57,016 nucleotides of DNA from Romeriopsis navalis LEGE 11480 (lineage in GTDB: Bacteria; Cyanobacteriota; Cyanobacteriia; Leptolyngbyales; Leptolyngbyaceae). Of this stretch, positions 30,181 to 39,296 are shown piece by piece (within the stretch, counting starts at the first letter, position 1; every line of letters starts with the position of its first letter). The translations under genes were made by a program, and so were the position numbers. Where the stretch lies: assembly GCF_015207035.1 (NCBI RefSeq), contig NZ_JADEXQ010000032.1, positions 1 through 57,016 on the forward strand. Reading direction: 5' to 3'. The notes below the pieces were generated by a model. It searched no databases, was not told the DNA's origin, and saw nothing but the letters and a program-made list of their open reading frames with translations.

Positions 30181-30882
30181 ATGAGTGAGGAGCAGTTCAG
30201 CCTGTTTGATAGTGGCGAAATCGCAACGCCAGCAACCGCTGTTGATCCAGCCACAATTCCCACGAATGCTGATGTGCCAATTCCACCCGGCACCTACGCT
30301 GATATGGATGCCATTAGCACGGTCTGTAATCAATGCCACCGCTGTGGTCTGGGTGAGACCCGCAATCATGCCGTGATCAGTCGGGGTAACCCTGCAGCCA
30401 AACTGATGATTATTGGCGAAGGCCCGGGTGAAAATGAAGATTTAACCGGCAAACCCTTTGTTGGTCGGGCCGGACAGCTGCTGGACCGAATTTTAGCGTC
30501 CGTCAAGCTCACCGAAGCCGATGTGCTGATCTGTAACATTGTTAAATGCCGCCCACCGGGCAACCGTAAACCCAACAAGTCCGAAATGGCCGCTTGCCGC
30601 CCATACTTGATGGAGCAAATTCGGATGGTTGATCCACCCGTAATTTTGTTGGCCGGCGGCTCAGCGATCGAAGGCCTATTTGAAGAGAAAGGGGTAAAAA
30701 TCACCAAGATTCGGGGCGAATGGCGCGAGTGGGAAGGCCGACAATGTATGCCAGTGTTCCATCCCTCCTATTTACTGCGTAACCCATCCAAGGAGAAGGG
30801 CAGTCCGAAGTGGCTCATGTGGCAAGACATCCAAGAAGTTAAACGGAAACTCGATGAAATCAGCTTAGAAACCGAGTTTTAA
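30181..30882 (+). CDS. Family 4 uracil-DNA glycosylase
   Basis: Family 4 UDGs remove uracil from DNA and carry a 4Fe-4S cluster. In this 233-residue protein the cluster cysteines are most likely Cys52, Cys55, Cys123 and Cys139 (CNQCHRCGLG, NIVKCRPPGNRK, MAACRPYL). The uracil-binding motif GEGPGENED is at 79-87, and the catalytic HPSYLLR motif is at 194-200. The N-terminal 45 residues are a low-complexity extension beyond the core. The gene is alone on its strand between a minus-strand hydrolase and a MarR regulator. Confidence 0.93.
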   Translation: MSEEQFSLFDSGEIATPATAVDPATIPTNADVPIPPGTYADMDAISTVCNQCHRCGLGETRNHAVISRGNPAAKLMIIGEGPGENEDLTGKPFVGRAGQLLDRILASVKLTEADVLICNIVKCRPPGNRKPNKSEMAACRPYLMEQIRMVDPPVILLAGGSAIEGLFEEKGVKITKIRGEWREWEGRQCMPVFHPSYLLRNPSKEKGSPKWLMWQDIQEVKRKLDEISLETEF

Positions 30883-30919
30883 GCCTGGATCATTTCAATT
30901 CAGACCGTTAAAACCCTGT

Positions 30920-30968
30920 CACGGCTCTGTATTATGGGAAAAAATCACTTTATACAGCAACAGCCGTG
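30920..30968 (+). promoter_or_regulatory. Dyad overlapping the MarR gene start
   Basis: CACGGCT-CTGTAT (30920-30932) is mirrored by ATACAG (30952-30957) and AGCCGTG (30962-30968), with four unpaired bases in the right arm. The right arm includes the GTG start codon. It could be an autoregulatory operator, since MarR proteins bind palindromes near their own promoter, or an RNA hairpin hiding the start. Confidence 0.5.
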
Positions 30969-31463
30969 GCACGACCCTCGCGATTGCCGAAACCATCTAC
31001 ACCTAGGCAAACTTCCCAACTCACCTACAAAACGGCCGCCCAGGAACCCTTCCAGCCCTTGATGCGATCGTTAGCCACCAGCTATCAGGCGTTTTATAGT
31101 CATGCCGACAAGCACATTCGCTCCCTGGGCCTGACGGTGCCGCAGTTTGATGTGATTGTGACTCTGGGGAACACCGATGGGATGTTGATGAATGAGCTGG
31201 CCCAGAAAACCCTCGTCACAAAGGGCACATTGACCGGCATTATCGATCGGCTTGAGCAAAAAGATTATGTCCGACGCGAAATCCCACCCAACAATCGGCG
31301 ATGCTTTCGAGTGGTGCTGACCGCGAGTGGGGAAGTTCTATTTAAACAAATCTTTCCGGAGCATATTGAGTATTTGAAAGAGCGGTTTGATCGACTCAGT
31401 CCCGAAGAGCTGGAATCGATCCAAACCGCCTTGGATAAATTGCACAACGTGTTTAGCGATTAG
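30966..31463 (+). CDS. MarR-family transcriptional regulator
   Basis: This is a 165-residue protein with the MarR winged-helix plan. A helical N-terminal dimerisation region precedes LGLTVPQFDVIVTLGNTDGMLMNELAQKTLVTKGTLTGIIDRLEQKDYVRR (DNA-binding helices and wing start, about residues 55-105) and LTASGEVLFKQIFP. The GTG at 30966 is taken as the start. No good ribosome site is visible, and an ATG at 31062 would give a shorter protein that still keeps the winged helix. The last four bases overlap the convergent DUF3370 gene. The ligand and targets are unknown. Confidence 0.9.
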   Translation: MARPSRLPKPSTPRQTSQLTYKTAAQEPFQPLMRSLATSYQAFYSHADKHIRSLGLTVPQFDVIVTLGNTDGMLMNELAQKTLVTKGTLTGIIDRLEQKDYVRREIPPNNRRCFRVVLTASGEVLFKQIFPEHIEYLKERFDRLSPEELESIQTALDKLHNVFSD

Positions 31464-32857
31464 TCAGCTGCGATGGTTTTCACCGTCAACACCTGGGGCG
31501 GCGTCGAATCCGCCGGATAGATCACGTCAAATTTGACCAATCGCCGATCGCCCGCTGGCATCTTCAGCGTGACTAAGGGGGCACCTTGCTGTCCCCGCTT
31601 TTGAACCAAGTGGAAATATTGCGTCCGGGGAAGATTACGATCGTCGTTATACCGAAATCGCACTGTCCCACGGAAAAACGTATTTTTCGGCAATGGCGCA
31701 TAGAAGCGCAATCCAGCTTGCGTATCTTCGCGTTTCAACGGCGTTTCAAAGGTCAGTTGCACCGTTTGGGCTTGGTCCGTCGTATTCACCAACGGTAGCG
31801 TCAAGGCATATTGCACAGCATAGTTGCCATGGGATTCATAGGCCGTATCACTGTAACGATCGAGCATCTTCGCACTTTGATTTTGCCCGGTCCCCAATGT
31901 CCCCCGATAAAGGGTAGAAATTCCGTAGGAAAAGGCTTGACCGGCATTCGGAATTTTCAGATCAAGCTGACCTGGATCGGTGACATAGCCATTCCACTGT
32001 GAACCTTTCGCCACACCGGCAACCCGACCATAAATCAAATTACCTTTTGCCCCGATCGGCGTCGGCACCTTATCCCGGGGGCTGGAAAGTTTGCCCGTTT
32101 TAATTAAATCGAGCCATTCGGCCAAATTGGGAGCTCGTTCTGTCCCAGCAGCATCCGTCTTGGCAAATAGGGCCAAACTAGCGAGGTGAATGGGCCCCGT
32201 GCTGCGCATCCGCATGATCGTCGATCGACCGTTAATTGGCGGTTCTAGGTCCTTAATTGTGATCGGCAGATTGAAGATTAAACGACTTTCTCCTGGGGGA
32301 ATCACCAGCAATGGCGCAAAAATATCCTGCCGCCGCCCACGTAAAATATCACTCGCACCGCGCGATCCAGGCCCCGCATAGACCTTACCATTATTATTAT
32401 TCAGCACATCCGCTGGCAGTTGGATAAATGGCGCATCCGGTTGACTCAGGTAACTCGCAGCTTGCAAGGTATCAACCGTAACTGGTTGCTTACCAGGGTT
32501 ATGGGCCACAACCGCATGATATAACGTGCGCAAATCGCGCTCGCTGCCTTTCGCAATATGGTGGCTGAAAATATCAAAGCGACCGGAAAATGCACAATCG
32601 AGATGTGCCTGGGGCGTGGTTTTACCAGACTCTGGGAAACTCGATAGCAAGATGCCTTCTTGCAGCACCAACTCGGGGCTATTGCTATTGAAAACGAGGA
32701 CATCATCTAACTGCCCGGGTAATACCCGCATTTTCTGCTGGGGGCGAAGAATCTCTTGGGGCTTGGGCGCAACTTTTTGGGGGGTTTCAGCCACAGCATT
32801 CAGCGGGAGCAATAACAGGGCAAATGCAGCGGTAACGAGGTAAGCACGAGAAATCAT
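31460..32857 (-). CDS. DUF3370 family exported protein
   Basis: This 465-residue protein has a clear signal peptide (YLVTAAFALLLLPLNAVAE). The body matches the cyanobacterial DUF3370 family, with LPGQLDDVLVFNSNSPELVLQEGILLSSFPESG, NNNGKVYAGPGSRGASDILRG and LPITIKDLEPPINGRSTI. It is predicted to lie in the periplasm, cell wall or S-layer region; the function of the family is unknown. The gene starts 22 bases after the stop of the C15 peptidase gene on the same strand, so the two are probably one transcript. Confidence 0.9.
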   Translation of the reverse strand: MISRAYLVTAAFALLLLPLNAVAETPQKVAPKPQEILRPQQKMRVLPGQLDDVLVFNSNSPELVLQEGILLSSFPESGKTTPQAHLDCAFSGRFDIFSHHIAKGSERDLRTLYHAVVAHNPGKQPVTVDTLQAASYLSQPDAPFIQLPADVLNNNNGKVYAGPGSRGASDILRGRRQDIFAPLLVIPPGESRLIFNLPITIKDLEPPINGRSTIMRMRSTGPIHLASLALFAKTDAAGTERAPNLAEWLDLIKTGKLSSPRDKVPTPIGAKGNLIYGRVAGVAKGSQWNGYVTDPGQLDLKIPNAGQAFSYGISTLYRGTLGTGQNQSAKMLDRYSDTAYESHGNYAVQYALTLPLVNTTDQAQTVQLTFETPLKREDTQAGLRFYAPLPKNTFFRGTVRFRYNDDRNLPRTQYFHLVQKRGQQGAPLVTLKMPAGDRRLVKFDVIYPADSTPPQVLTVKTIAAD

Positions 32858-32878
32858 AGGGCAGATGCAAAGAGAAAA

Positions 32879-33391
32879 TTAAACAGCAGCTTTTAAGGAC
32901 TTGAGAATCGCCAGGAAATCTTGGGCAATCACGGCCCGGTTATCGTCATTCAGCACAGGTACATGGACAAAAATCGCCGACGTTTGGGGACGATGCTGGT
33001 GCAAATATCGCAACACTTGATAATAGAGGTAGTTACAGACAAATCCGCCAGCATCATGACTGATGACTGTTTCGGTCGCATGATACAGCAGGTTATCCAG
33101 GTCGATCGTGGCAAATTGCAAGTCACTTTGCCACCGACCGTTTGATTCAATAGAAAGTCGCGATCGACTTTCCGCCATGCCGCAGCAGACGACCCAGTCC
33201 GGCTGGAGTTCCACAATCTGCTTGATCACCACCACCGGTGCCTGGTGAAAATCGACCGGGACCTGACGCAATATATGGCAATTCTGCGGCAGTTGCTGCG
33301 TATCGTTGAGATCCAGAACCAAGTCATCGGAGCTATTGGAGGACTGATGTTCGAGCCAAGTTTGAAAGGTGGTAATCAAGATGCGGGGCAT
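32879..33391 (-). CDS. Peptidase C15 (pyroglutamyl-peptidase-like)
   Basis: C15 peptidases remove N-terminal pyroglutamate. In this 170-residue protein the likely triad is Glu74 (CGMAESR), Cys119 (GGFVCNYLYYQ) and His143 (FVHVPVL), in the order and context of the family. It is shorter than the usual 200-215 residues because the loop near the N-terminus is reduced. It is cytoplasmic. It lies 36 bases from the membrane glycosyltransferase upstream and 22 bases from the DUF3370 gene downstream, suggesting a three-gene transcript. Confidence 0.85.
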   Translation of the reverse strand: MPRILITTFQTWLEHQSSNSSDDLVLDLNDTQQLPQNCHILRQVPVDFHQAPVVVIKQIVELQPDWVVCCGMAESRSRLSIESNGRWQSDLQFATIDLDNLLYHATETVISHDAGGFVCNYLYYQVLRYLHQHRPQTSAIFVHVPVLNDDNRAVIAQDFLAILKSLKAAV

Positions 33392-33427
33392 GACAATTTT
33401 GCCGTCACTTAGTCGGCTGAGTCCAGT

Positions 33428-35719
33428 CTAATGATTAATCTGATAGAACAATACATTGGCGTCTTCATAAAGCAGTTTATAGTGTTGTTGGATAACCTGA
33501 GGTTGAGTGAGGACAAAGGCTTTATGCTCAGCCGCAAGTTGGCGACGATCGAAGATCACATAATGAATCCCATGCTTCGCTAAACACGCTAACGCTTCAT
33601 CCACTTGATCCATTTGGGTTGTAATAGCAGGACGCATTGGGAGAATGTAATACGCCCAAATTGCGCGCTGACTATGGAAATAATTGCCATTCACAAAACT
33701 CAGAATTTGAGCCGATGGCTCAACCATCGCATTCACATACTGCCAGGCAGCATAGGCTGACACTTGGCGCGTCAGATAAGCCTCCCGCGTTTCCATGCCC
33801 ACAACCACAGGCAAGGGAAGATGATAGATCACATTGGCAAACCAACCATCCCATTGCACACGATCACCTTCATGAAAAGCCGTAAACGGGGGCAGATTCA
33901 GTGGTAGCAACAACCCCAATCCCGCATAGAACGCGACCATACCCCAGCGGCTCGCCGCCTGAAAACTACGCCCGATATACGCTGTTGCCGCCGCTGCCAT
34001 CACAGCCAAGAAAGGCGTCACAATCAACACAAAGCGGATTTGGAAATTACTGAGCGGCGAGGCCCAAAAGATCATATACAGCAGCACAAACCCGGCTAAC
34101 CAGCGAATGCTATGAGTCAGGCGATAAAAACATAAAGCAGGAATTAATAATAAAAATAGCGGCCCTAAACTACCGGCATAACGAGCAGCGTGTATGGTCA
34201 TATCCCACGGTAAGGCCAGCAGATTGCCAAGAGAACGCGATCGCCCAAAGCTATCGAGAAAGTTGCGAAAAGTAATCTCAGCAATCGCATCCCACCGTTC
34301 CGGAGGTGCTCCAAACAGCCGAAACATGGCCGGGAAAACGGGATTTCCGGTCGCTAGCCAACTCCGCACATACCAAGGTAAGGCAAGGCATAACGCCAAC
34401 AAAATAAGACAGAGGAGCCTGCGCAGTAAGCGCTGCCGATTCTGCATTGGCACAACTGACGGTTGTGCCACCATCGATCTCACAACAAACCAGTGCTGCA
34501 AGATCACACCAACAACCATCAGGCCCAACACAGGGATCGCCAAGTGCTTAATCGACATCGCCCAGCCAATATTTAGTCCCGCCAGCCACAGCCATTGCCC
34601 TTGGGGAACCTCCCAATAACGCAACAACGCATAGATCGCGAGGGCCACATACATTGTTAAGGCTAGATCGACATAAGCCGTCGTCGATTCCCAAAAAATC
34701 GTCGGAACAGTGACGAATAGCGCCACCGCGAACCAAGGCGATGCCAATGGGACAAACCGCCGGGTCATTTGGTACACCACAATCGCGGTTGCGGGTAAAC
34801 AGACGAAATGTAATAACTTCGCCCCCGTCTCCGCCCCCAAGCTCAAACCCACCCCAAATAGCACGTCCCAAGTCATCGGCAACAGCGCATTCATCTCACG
34901 GGGAAAATCAACGATCGCCCCCTGCTCTAACCACAGACGGGCAAAACCGAGATGATACCACAGGGCATCGTACTGAGTTTCCGGCGCTAAGGCCGTGAGC
35001 CAGGCGCACACCATCGCCCATAAACCAAGCGCCTGCCACACAAATTCCATTTGAAATGGCACCGGTCGCGATTTGGCATCGATCGCTTCAACTGCTTTGC
35101 GTACAACTGATCGGCACCATTGGTAAAACGGCATTGCATAATGCCAACTGCCAATCACTAAAATGCCCACCACAAGAAATCGCACCCCAATCGCGGAGTA
35201 TTGATGCACGATACTTAATGCTGCCGCCAAATAAGCGAGCAACCCGCAGCCCAACATAACCTGATAAACCCACTGCTCCCAAGGATTCTCAAACTGCCAA
35301 CGCAGTCGTGAACCGACTCCAGCACCGCAAATTGCCGCAGCCAACAGCAGCCCGCCAGTACCACCCATCCCCCTGGCTAAATGCCCCATCGCCGCCGGTG
35401 CAGCTGGCATAAATTGCAACAACCATGAACCGGGCAAACAAACCGCACCAGCCAATATCACAACACTGCTAACCAGCACGATTACCAGACGCTGCTGCGA
35501 CCAACCCATCCACCGTGCACCACACCAAAATAGAGTAAATATCCCGCCCAAGATGATCGCCGGGCACGCCGACTGCCAATATAACTGAAAGGCTTCGCCG
35601 TCTTGCCACCACAACCCTAGGGTGCGCGGCACCTGACGATAGTAAATCACCAGAAATGCTACCGCCCATGTCGACCACGACATCAGAAAACACAACTGCC
35701 ACCGGCGAGAATTCGGCAT
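33428..35719 (-). CDS. Large GT-C membrane glycosyltransferase (GT39/ArnT-like)
   Basis: This is a roughly 763-residue protein with at least ten membrane helices. The first large loop has APETQYDALWYHLGFARLW, matching the acidic catalytic loop of GT-C enzymes that use polyprenyl-phosphate sugars. The C-terminal soluble part (about 620-763) has SAQILSFVNGNYFHSQRA and GIHYVIFDRRQLA. It would glycosylate a lipid, protein or glycan on the outer side of the plasma membrane. The ATG at 35719 has a GGGGG site six bases upstream; an in-frame GTG at 35740 is less likely. Confidence 0.85.
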   Translation of the reverse strand: MPNSRRWQLCFLMSWSTWAVAFLVIYYRQVPRTLGLWWQDGEAFQLYWQSACPAIILGGIFTLFWCGARWMGWSQQRLVIVLVSSVVILAGAVCLPGSWLLQFMPAAPAAMGHLARGMGGTGGLLLAAAICGAGVGSRLRWQFENPWEQWVYQVMLGCGLLAYLAAALSIVHQYSAIGVRFLVVGILVIGSWHYAMPFYQWCRSVVRKAVEAIDAKSRPVPFQMEFVWQALGLWAMVCAWLTALAPETQYDALWYHLGFARLWLEQGAIVDFPREMNALLPMTWDVLFGVGLSLGAETGAKLLHFVCLPATAIVVYQMTRRFVPLASPWFAVALFVTVPTIFWESTTAYVDLALTMYVALAIYALLRYWEVPQGQWLWLAGLNIGWAMSIKHLAIPVLGLMVVGVILQHWFVVRSMVAQPSVVPMQNRQRLLRRLLCLILLALCLALPWYVRSWLATGNPVFPAMFRLFGAPPERWDAIAEITFRNFLDSFGRSRSLGNLLALPWDMTIHAARYAGSLGPLFLLLIPALCFYRLTHSIRWLAGFVLLYMIFWASPLSNFQIRFVLIVTPFLAVMAAAATAYIGRSFQAASRWGMVAFYAGLGLLLPLNLPPFTAFHEGDRVQWDGWFANVIYHLPLPVVVGMETREAYLTRQVSAYAAWQYVNAMVEPSAQILSFVNGNYFHSQRAIWAYYILPMRPAITTQMDQVDEALACLAKHGIHYVIFDRRQLAAEHKAFVLTQPQVIQQHYKLLYEDANVLFYQINH

Positions 35720-35848
35720 AGACACCCCCAGAAATCCCACGTAATTCTAGCAGTCACGCAGGTATTCGAGTATCAAATTAGACTCGATCTAAACCGATTG
35801 CGGTATTTCAAATCGCGGTTTTGCGACTGACGTTCGGTACGATTTCAG

Positions 35849-36589
35849 CTATAGCGGCTTTTGCGTTGGTAGGCCCACGGCGCGGGGATAATCAGTTGAA
35901 GTGGGCGTAATTTTTTTGAGATAGGCACAGGATCGAGCCCCATTCGTTAAGGGGGTTTCAAAGGTTTCCACACGATCAACTTTGCCACCGAGTTCCGCCA
36001 TTGCCCGTTCACAAGCCTGGGCATCTTCATCCGTCCACTGTCCCCGATACAAAATCGCCGTACCGCCCACTTTCAGCAAAGGCAAAACATATTCCGCACA
36101 AACCGAAGGCTTCGATACAGCCCGAATCGTCGCCAGGTCATACTGGGCGCGGTAATACTTGGAATGCCCCAGTTGCTCGGCCCGATCGCTCAACGCATTC
36201 ACACCCTTAAGTTCTAAGTCCTCAGCAGTCTGCTGCACAAACTTGACCTTCTTCCGAGTCGAATCAACCAGGGTCAGCTGCCAATCTGGTTTAACAATGG
36301 CGATCGGAAGTCCCGGCAACCCCGCACCCGTGCCAATATCGACTAAGCTCAGGCTTTTCGGATCCGTAGTTAACCAAGCCTGAATCCCCCGCAGCGAGTC
36401 CCACAGATGCTTTTCCCAAAAGTCATTGGGTTCCGTGATACGAGTCAAGTTAAATGATTGATTGGTAATGACGATCGTTTGATAAAGTCGCTGAAATAGC
36501 TGCTGCTGCGCCTCCGTTGGCTGCCACCCCAGCGTTGACTGCCATTGGTCTAGCATTTGGGGGAGCAATGGGGGAGTCGTTTCAGCCAT
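35849..36589 (-). CDS. rsmG: 16S rRNA (guanine527-N7)-methyltransferase RsmG
   Basis: RsmG methylates N7 of G527 in 16S rRNA using AdoMet. The protein starts MAETTPPLLPQMLDQWQ. It contains the family motif FNLTRITEPNDFWEKHLWDSL and the AdoMet loop LVDIGTGAGLPGLPIAI. It also has LTLVDSTRKKVKFVQQTAEDL and the Rossmann strand followed by YDLATIRAVS. The ATG at 36589 has AGG eight bases upstream; the frame extends 15 codons further without support. In many bacteria loss of this enzyme gives low-level streptomycin resistance. Confidence 0.96.
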   Translation of the reverse strand: MAETTPPLLPQMLDQWQSTLGWQPTEAQQQLFQRLYQTIVITNQSFNLTRITEPNDFWEKHLWDSLRGIQAWLTTDPKSLSLVDIGTGAGLPGLPIAIVKPDWQLTLVDSTRKKVKFVQQTAEDLELKGVNALSDRAEQLGHSKYYRAQYDLATIRAVSKPSVCAEYVLPLLKVGGTAILYRGQWTDEDAQACERAMAELGGKVDRVETFETPLTNGARSCAYLKKITPTSTDYPRAVGLPTQKPL

Positions 36590-36759
36590 ATCTAAACCTT
36601 TTACTATTTGCGATCGCGGTTGTACGGGTCGCACAACCTACCTGCAAATTCTACGGTACTGCTGGACAGACAAGTCAATGCGAATCATCACTGTTACTCA
36701 CTGACAAGATGAGTTAACCAATGCCATCGGCAGATCGACACAAACCCTCGCAGAACAAT

Positions 36760-37431
36760 CTAGGAAATGACTGCTTGGCCAAACTGTTGACGCATATCAG
36801 CCGGCGCTACCGCAGTCATTTGCCCTTGATTAATCGTCCAACAGCGATCGGCAATCTCGACTAATTCCGAGGCATCATGGGACACCACCAGCAACGTCCA
36901 ATGCTCCTTCAGTTTCGCCAGTAAGTTCACCAACTGTCGTCGCATCGACCAGTCCAAACCAGCCGTCGGTTCATCTAACAACAGCAGATTTGGCTGACGA
37001 ATCAACTGCACTGCCAAGGCTAAACGTCGCTGCTGCCCACCACTCAAAGCATTGGGAGAGTTTTTCAAGGGAAGGTGTTCGAGCCCAACTTCCGTCAGGG
37101 CTGATTTAATGCGATCGGCACCCAATTCGGGATGGCCCAGACGCAATTCTTCGAGCACGCTACCACCACAAAAATGCCGCTCCGGAAACTGGAAAACCAA
37201 GCCACAGAGCTGCTGCATATGCAAATAGCTCAATTCCTGGTCACGCCAGAAAAGGCCACCACTCGTCGGCTCCGCTAAACCAGCTAGCAATTCTAATAAT
37301 GTACTTTTGCCAGAACCACTGGGTCCCACAATCACACCCAACTCCTGTGGCGCTAACTCGAGGCTTACATCTTGCAAAATTGGCTCCGAGACGGCCGTGG
37401 GATGGTAGCTCAAATTACGCAGGTACAGCAT
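36760..37431 (-). CDS. ABC transporter ATP-binding protein
   Basis: This is a 223-residue ABC ATPase with Walker A GPSGSGKST (about 37-45), signature LSGGQQRRLAL, Walker B LLLLDEPTAGLD and the switch His in VVSHDASEL. The Q-loop region FQFPERHFCGGSVLEEL is like that of ECF/CbiO-type ATPases for vitamin or metal uptake. It is a single domain with no permease or substrate protein next to it. Its membrane partner is therefore encoded elsewhere, and the substrate is unknown. Confidence 0.92.
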   Translation of the reverse strand: MLYLRNLSYHPTAVSEPILQDVSLELAPQELGVIVGPSGSGKSTLLELLAGLAEPTSGGLFWRDQELSYLHMQQLCGLVFQFPERHFCGGSVLEELRLGHPELGADRIKSALTEVGLEHLPLKNSPNALSGGQQRRLALAVQLIRQPNLLLLDEPTAGLDWSMRRQLVNLLAKLKEHWTLLVVSHDASELVEIADRCWTINQGQMTAVAPADMRQQFGQAVIS

Positions 37432-37538
37432 GAAAATTCGCCTTTAATTCGGCTTCTATTGTAGGGGAATAAAAATCAATCTGGGGAATATTCACACCGA
37501 CTGGCAAGTGCCAAAATGGATTACCCCACAGTCCGGTG

Positions 37539-37703
37539 TTAGCTCAAGCGACGGTGCGCCTCCCAACGATGTTGAAACATGCGACAGGCCATGGTCATCA
37601 TCAGCAAAAATGGATGCAGCGCTTCACTATGACGCACTTCCGGATACGTTAAACCATGCAGCATGTGAACACATTCACTATAGGAATAAACCAGTTGGCC
37701 AAT
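37539..37703 (-). pseudogene. Short frame, possible gene remnant
   Basis: Between stop codons there are 54 codons on the minus strand. The translation includes YSECVHMLHGLTYPEVRHSE followed by a Met/Leu-rich segment and ends HRWEAHRRLS. The composition looks protein-like (balanced, His/Met-rich helix), but there is no convincing start or ribosome site, and the family was not recognised. It may be the C-terminal remnant of a lost gene. It lies in a gene-poor region downstream in sequence coordinates from the ABC ATPase start. Confidence 0.25.
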
Positions 37704-37820
37704 TTAAGGTCGGATGCGTGACCAGTATTCCAGCCATCGCGAATACACTGTCACCCCCCACCAACTGTCAAGCTAGAACATAAGCCAACGGAACGGTCAA
37801 AGCACCAACAAAGGCTTGAA

Positions 37821-37858
37821 CGGACAATACTGACGCATACGGACAATACTGACGCATA
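37821..37858. repeat. Perfect 19-bp tandem duplication
   Basis: CGGACAATACTGACGCATA occurs twice in direct contact (37821-37839 and 37840-37858) in non-coding DNA, followed by a TATATATTTATTTT tract. It is a recent-looking slippage duplication. Confidence 0.9.
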
Positions 37859-38071
37859 TATATTTATTTTAACAAATAAAAATGGGATACTTATAGAGCT
37901 TACCCGGCTGACTTTACAACGTAAAGTCAAGCGTTCGTTGAACAAGATATATTTTTTGGCCCACGCCATTTATACAAAGAATTTCAGCCCGACTAAATTA
38001 CCTCATCGTCAAGCCTGTTCCACATAATCGGGAACTTTTTACCGCTGGTTGGGCGTCTAGTGGAGCACTGA

Positions 38072-38203
38072 AATATTCTAGAAATTACTCGCAAGCAATT
38101 TGACTTCGCACGGAATATCCAACTGTGCTGTGAACAAATTAAAGCCGGGTATCGTGTGGTGAAGCAATTCACCAACTTGGTCCCCCGCGCGCTAAAACAG
38201 TAA
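38072..38203 (+). pseudogene. Short frame, possible C-terminal gene remnant
   Basis: 43 codons on the plus strand between TGA and TAA read ILEITRKQFDFARNIQLCCE, then IKAGYRVVKQFTNLVPRALKQ. The composition is that of a folded helical protein end, yet there is no start codon region or ribosome site. With the frame at 37539-37703 it suggests that 37432-38244 once held genes now eroded. The family is not recognised. Confidence 0.25.
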
Positions 38204-38244
38204 TCACACTTGTCCCACTACGCTACGAGCATCATTTTACGGCT

Positions 38245-39183
38245 ATGGCTGGATTTGCAACTCGACTTCTAACCACCTTCGGTATCAGCGCGATCGCCCT
38301 CAGCAGCCTGGCTAATCCAGCCTTCGCTGGCGATCCCTTCCGGGCAAATAATCCCAAGCCGATCGGCGACCAAACAGAAGCCGCATTCAAGGCGTTATTC
38401 CAAGATGGCGACTACAACAAGGCCAAAGACCTGGTCAAAAAAGCCGAATCCCAGGAAGCGGACGAACCCCTACTCCATGCATTGAAGGCATCTCTGGCAT
38501 TCAATGATGGCGATGCCGCCACGTTCTCGACCGCCGCAACCACCACCCGCGAGACAGCCGACAAGTTAATGGCCAAAGACAAACTGCGGGGCAATCTCTA
38601 TCTCGCAGTTGGCAACTTCCTCGAAGGCGCCGCGATCGTCAAAAAGGATGGCATTGTCCGGGGTGCGGTGAGTGCTTTGGGTAAAGTCCAAGCAGCGTTC
38701 AAGAACCTCGACGCCGCCGAGAAAATTGATGCTCAGGATCCAGAATTAAATCTAATCAAAGGCAATATCGATTTGATGTTGGCCGTCAATGTGAAGCTCC
38801 CGCTTTCAGATTCGGGTAAAGCAATTAAGCGCCTCGAAGGCGCAGCAGCACCGCGTTACATCGCCGATCGCAGTCTAGCTTGGGGCTACCGCGATCTCAA
38901 GGACCTGGATAAAGCCATGGGCTTTGTTGATAAAGCACTACAGCAAAACGCGGACAATCCGGATTTTCAATATCTCAAGGCTCAAATCTTCGTTCAGAGG
39001 GGGCAGGTCGCTAAAAAAGCGAAGAACTTCAAACTCGCAGCCACCGAATATCAAACCGCGATGGACTGGTTTGCCAAAGCGCTGGAACAGCGCGAACAGC
39101 TACCCGAGGCCCTTGCCAACCAAATTTATCGGGAAAGCCGGGGGGCAGAAAAGAACCGGAATGAGTCGAACAACGCCACATAA
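38245..39183 (+). CDS. Exported TPR-repeat protein (Sll0314/Alr1548-like)
   Basis: This is a 312-residue protein with a signal peptide (LLTTFGISAIALSSLANPAFAG). An alpha-helical body of TPR-like repeats follows: FKALFQDGDYNKAKDLVKKA, LSDSGKAIKRLEGA, YRDLKDLDKAMGFVDKAL and FKLAATEYQTAMDWFAKALE. It resembles the cyanobacterial Sll0314/Alr1548 family of uncertain function. It is likely periplasmic and protein-binding. It is followed by a strong terminator at 39246 and preceded by a gene-poor region. Confidence 0.85.
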   Translation: MAGFATRLLTTFGISAIALSSLANPAFAGDPFRANNPKPIGDQTEAAFKALFQDGDYNKAKDLVKKAESQEADEPLLHALKASLAFNDGDAATFSTAATTTRETADKLMAKDKLRGNLYLAVGNFLEGAAIVKKDGIVRGAVSALGKVQAAFKNLDAAEKIDAQDPELNLIKGNIDLMLAVNVKLPLSDSGKAIKRLEGAAAPRYIADRSLAWGYRDLKDLDKAMGFVDKALQQNADNPDFQYLKAQIFVQRGQVAKKAKNFKLAATEYQTAMDWFAKALEQREQLPEALANQIYRESRGAEKNRNESNNAT

Positions 39184-39245
39184 CCGGGCAAGGTAAACGC
39201 CACGCCACGCATTCTCAAACACGGATGCTCAATTCCTTCACATCA

Positions 39246-39283
39246 GGCGGTAGACTTGTCTAGCACAAGCCTACCGCCTTTTT
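39246..39283 (+). terminator. Rho-independent terminator after the TPR gene
   Basis: GGCGGTAG-a-CTTGT (39246-39259), loop CTAGC, ACAAG-c-CTACCGCC (39265-39278), then TTTTT. A long stem with a single mismatch and a T run, just before the DUF3531 gene. Confidence 0.9.
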
Positions 39284-39296
39284 CGTTGCGCCAATT

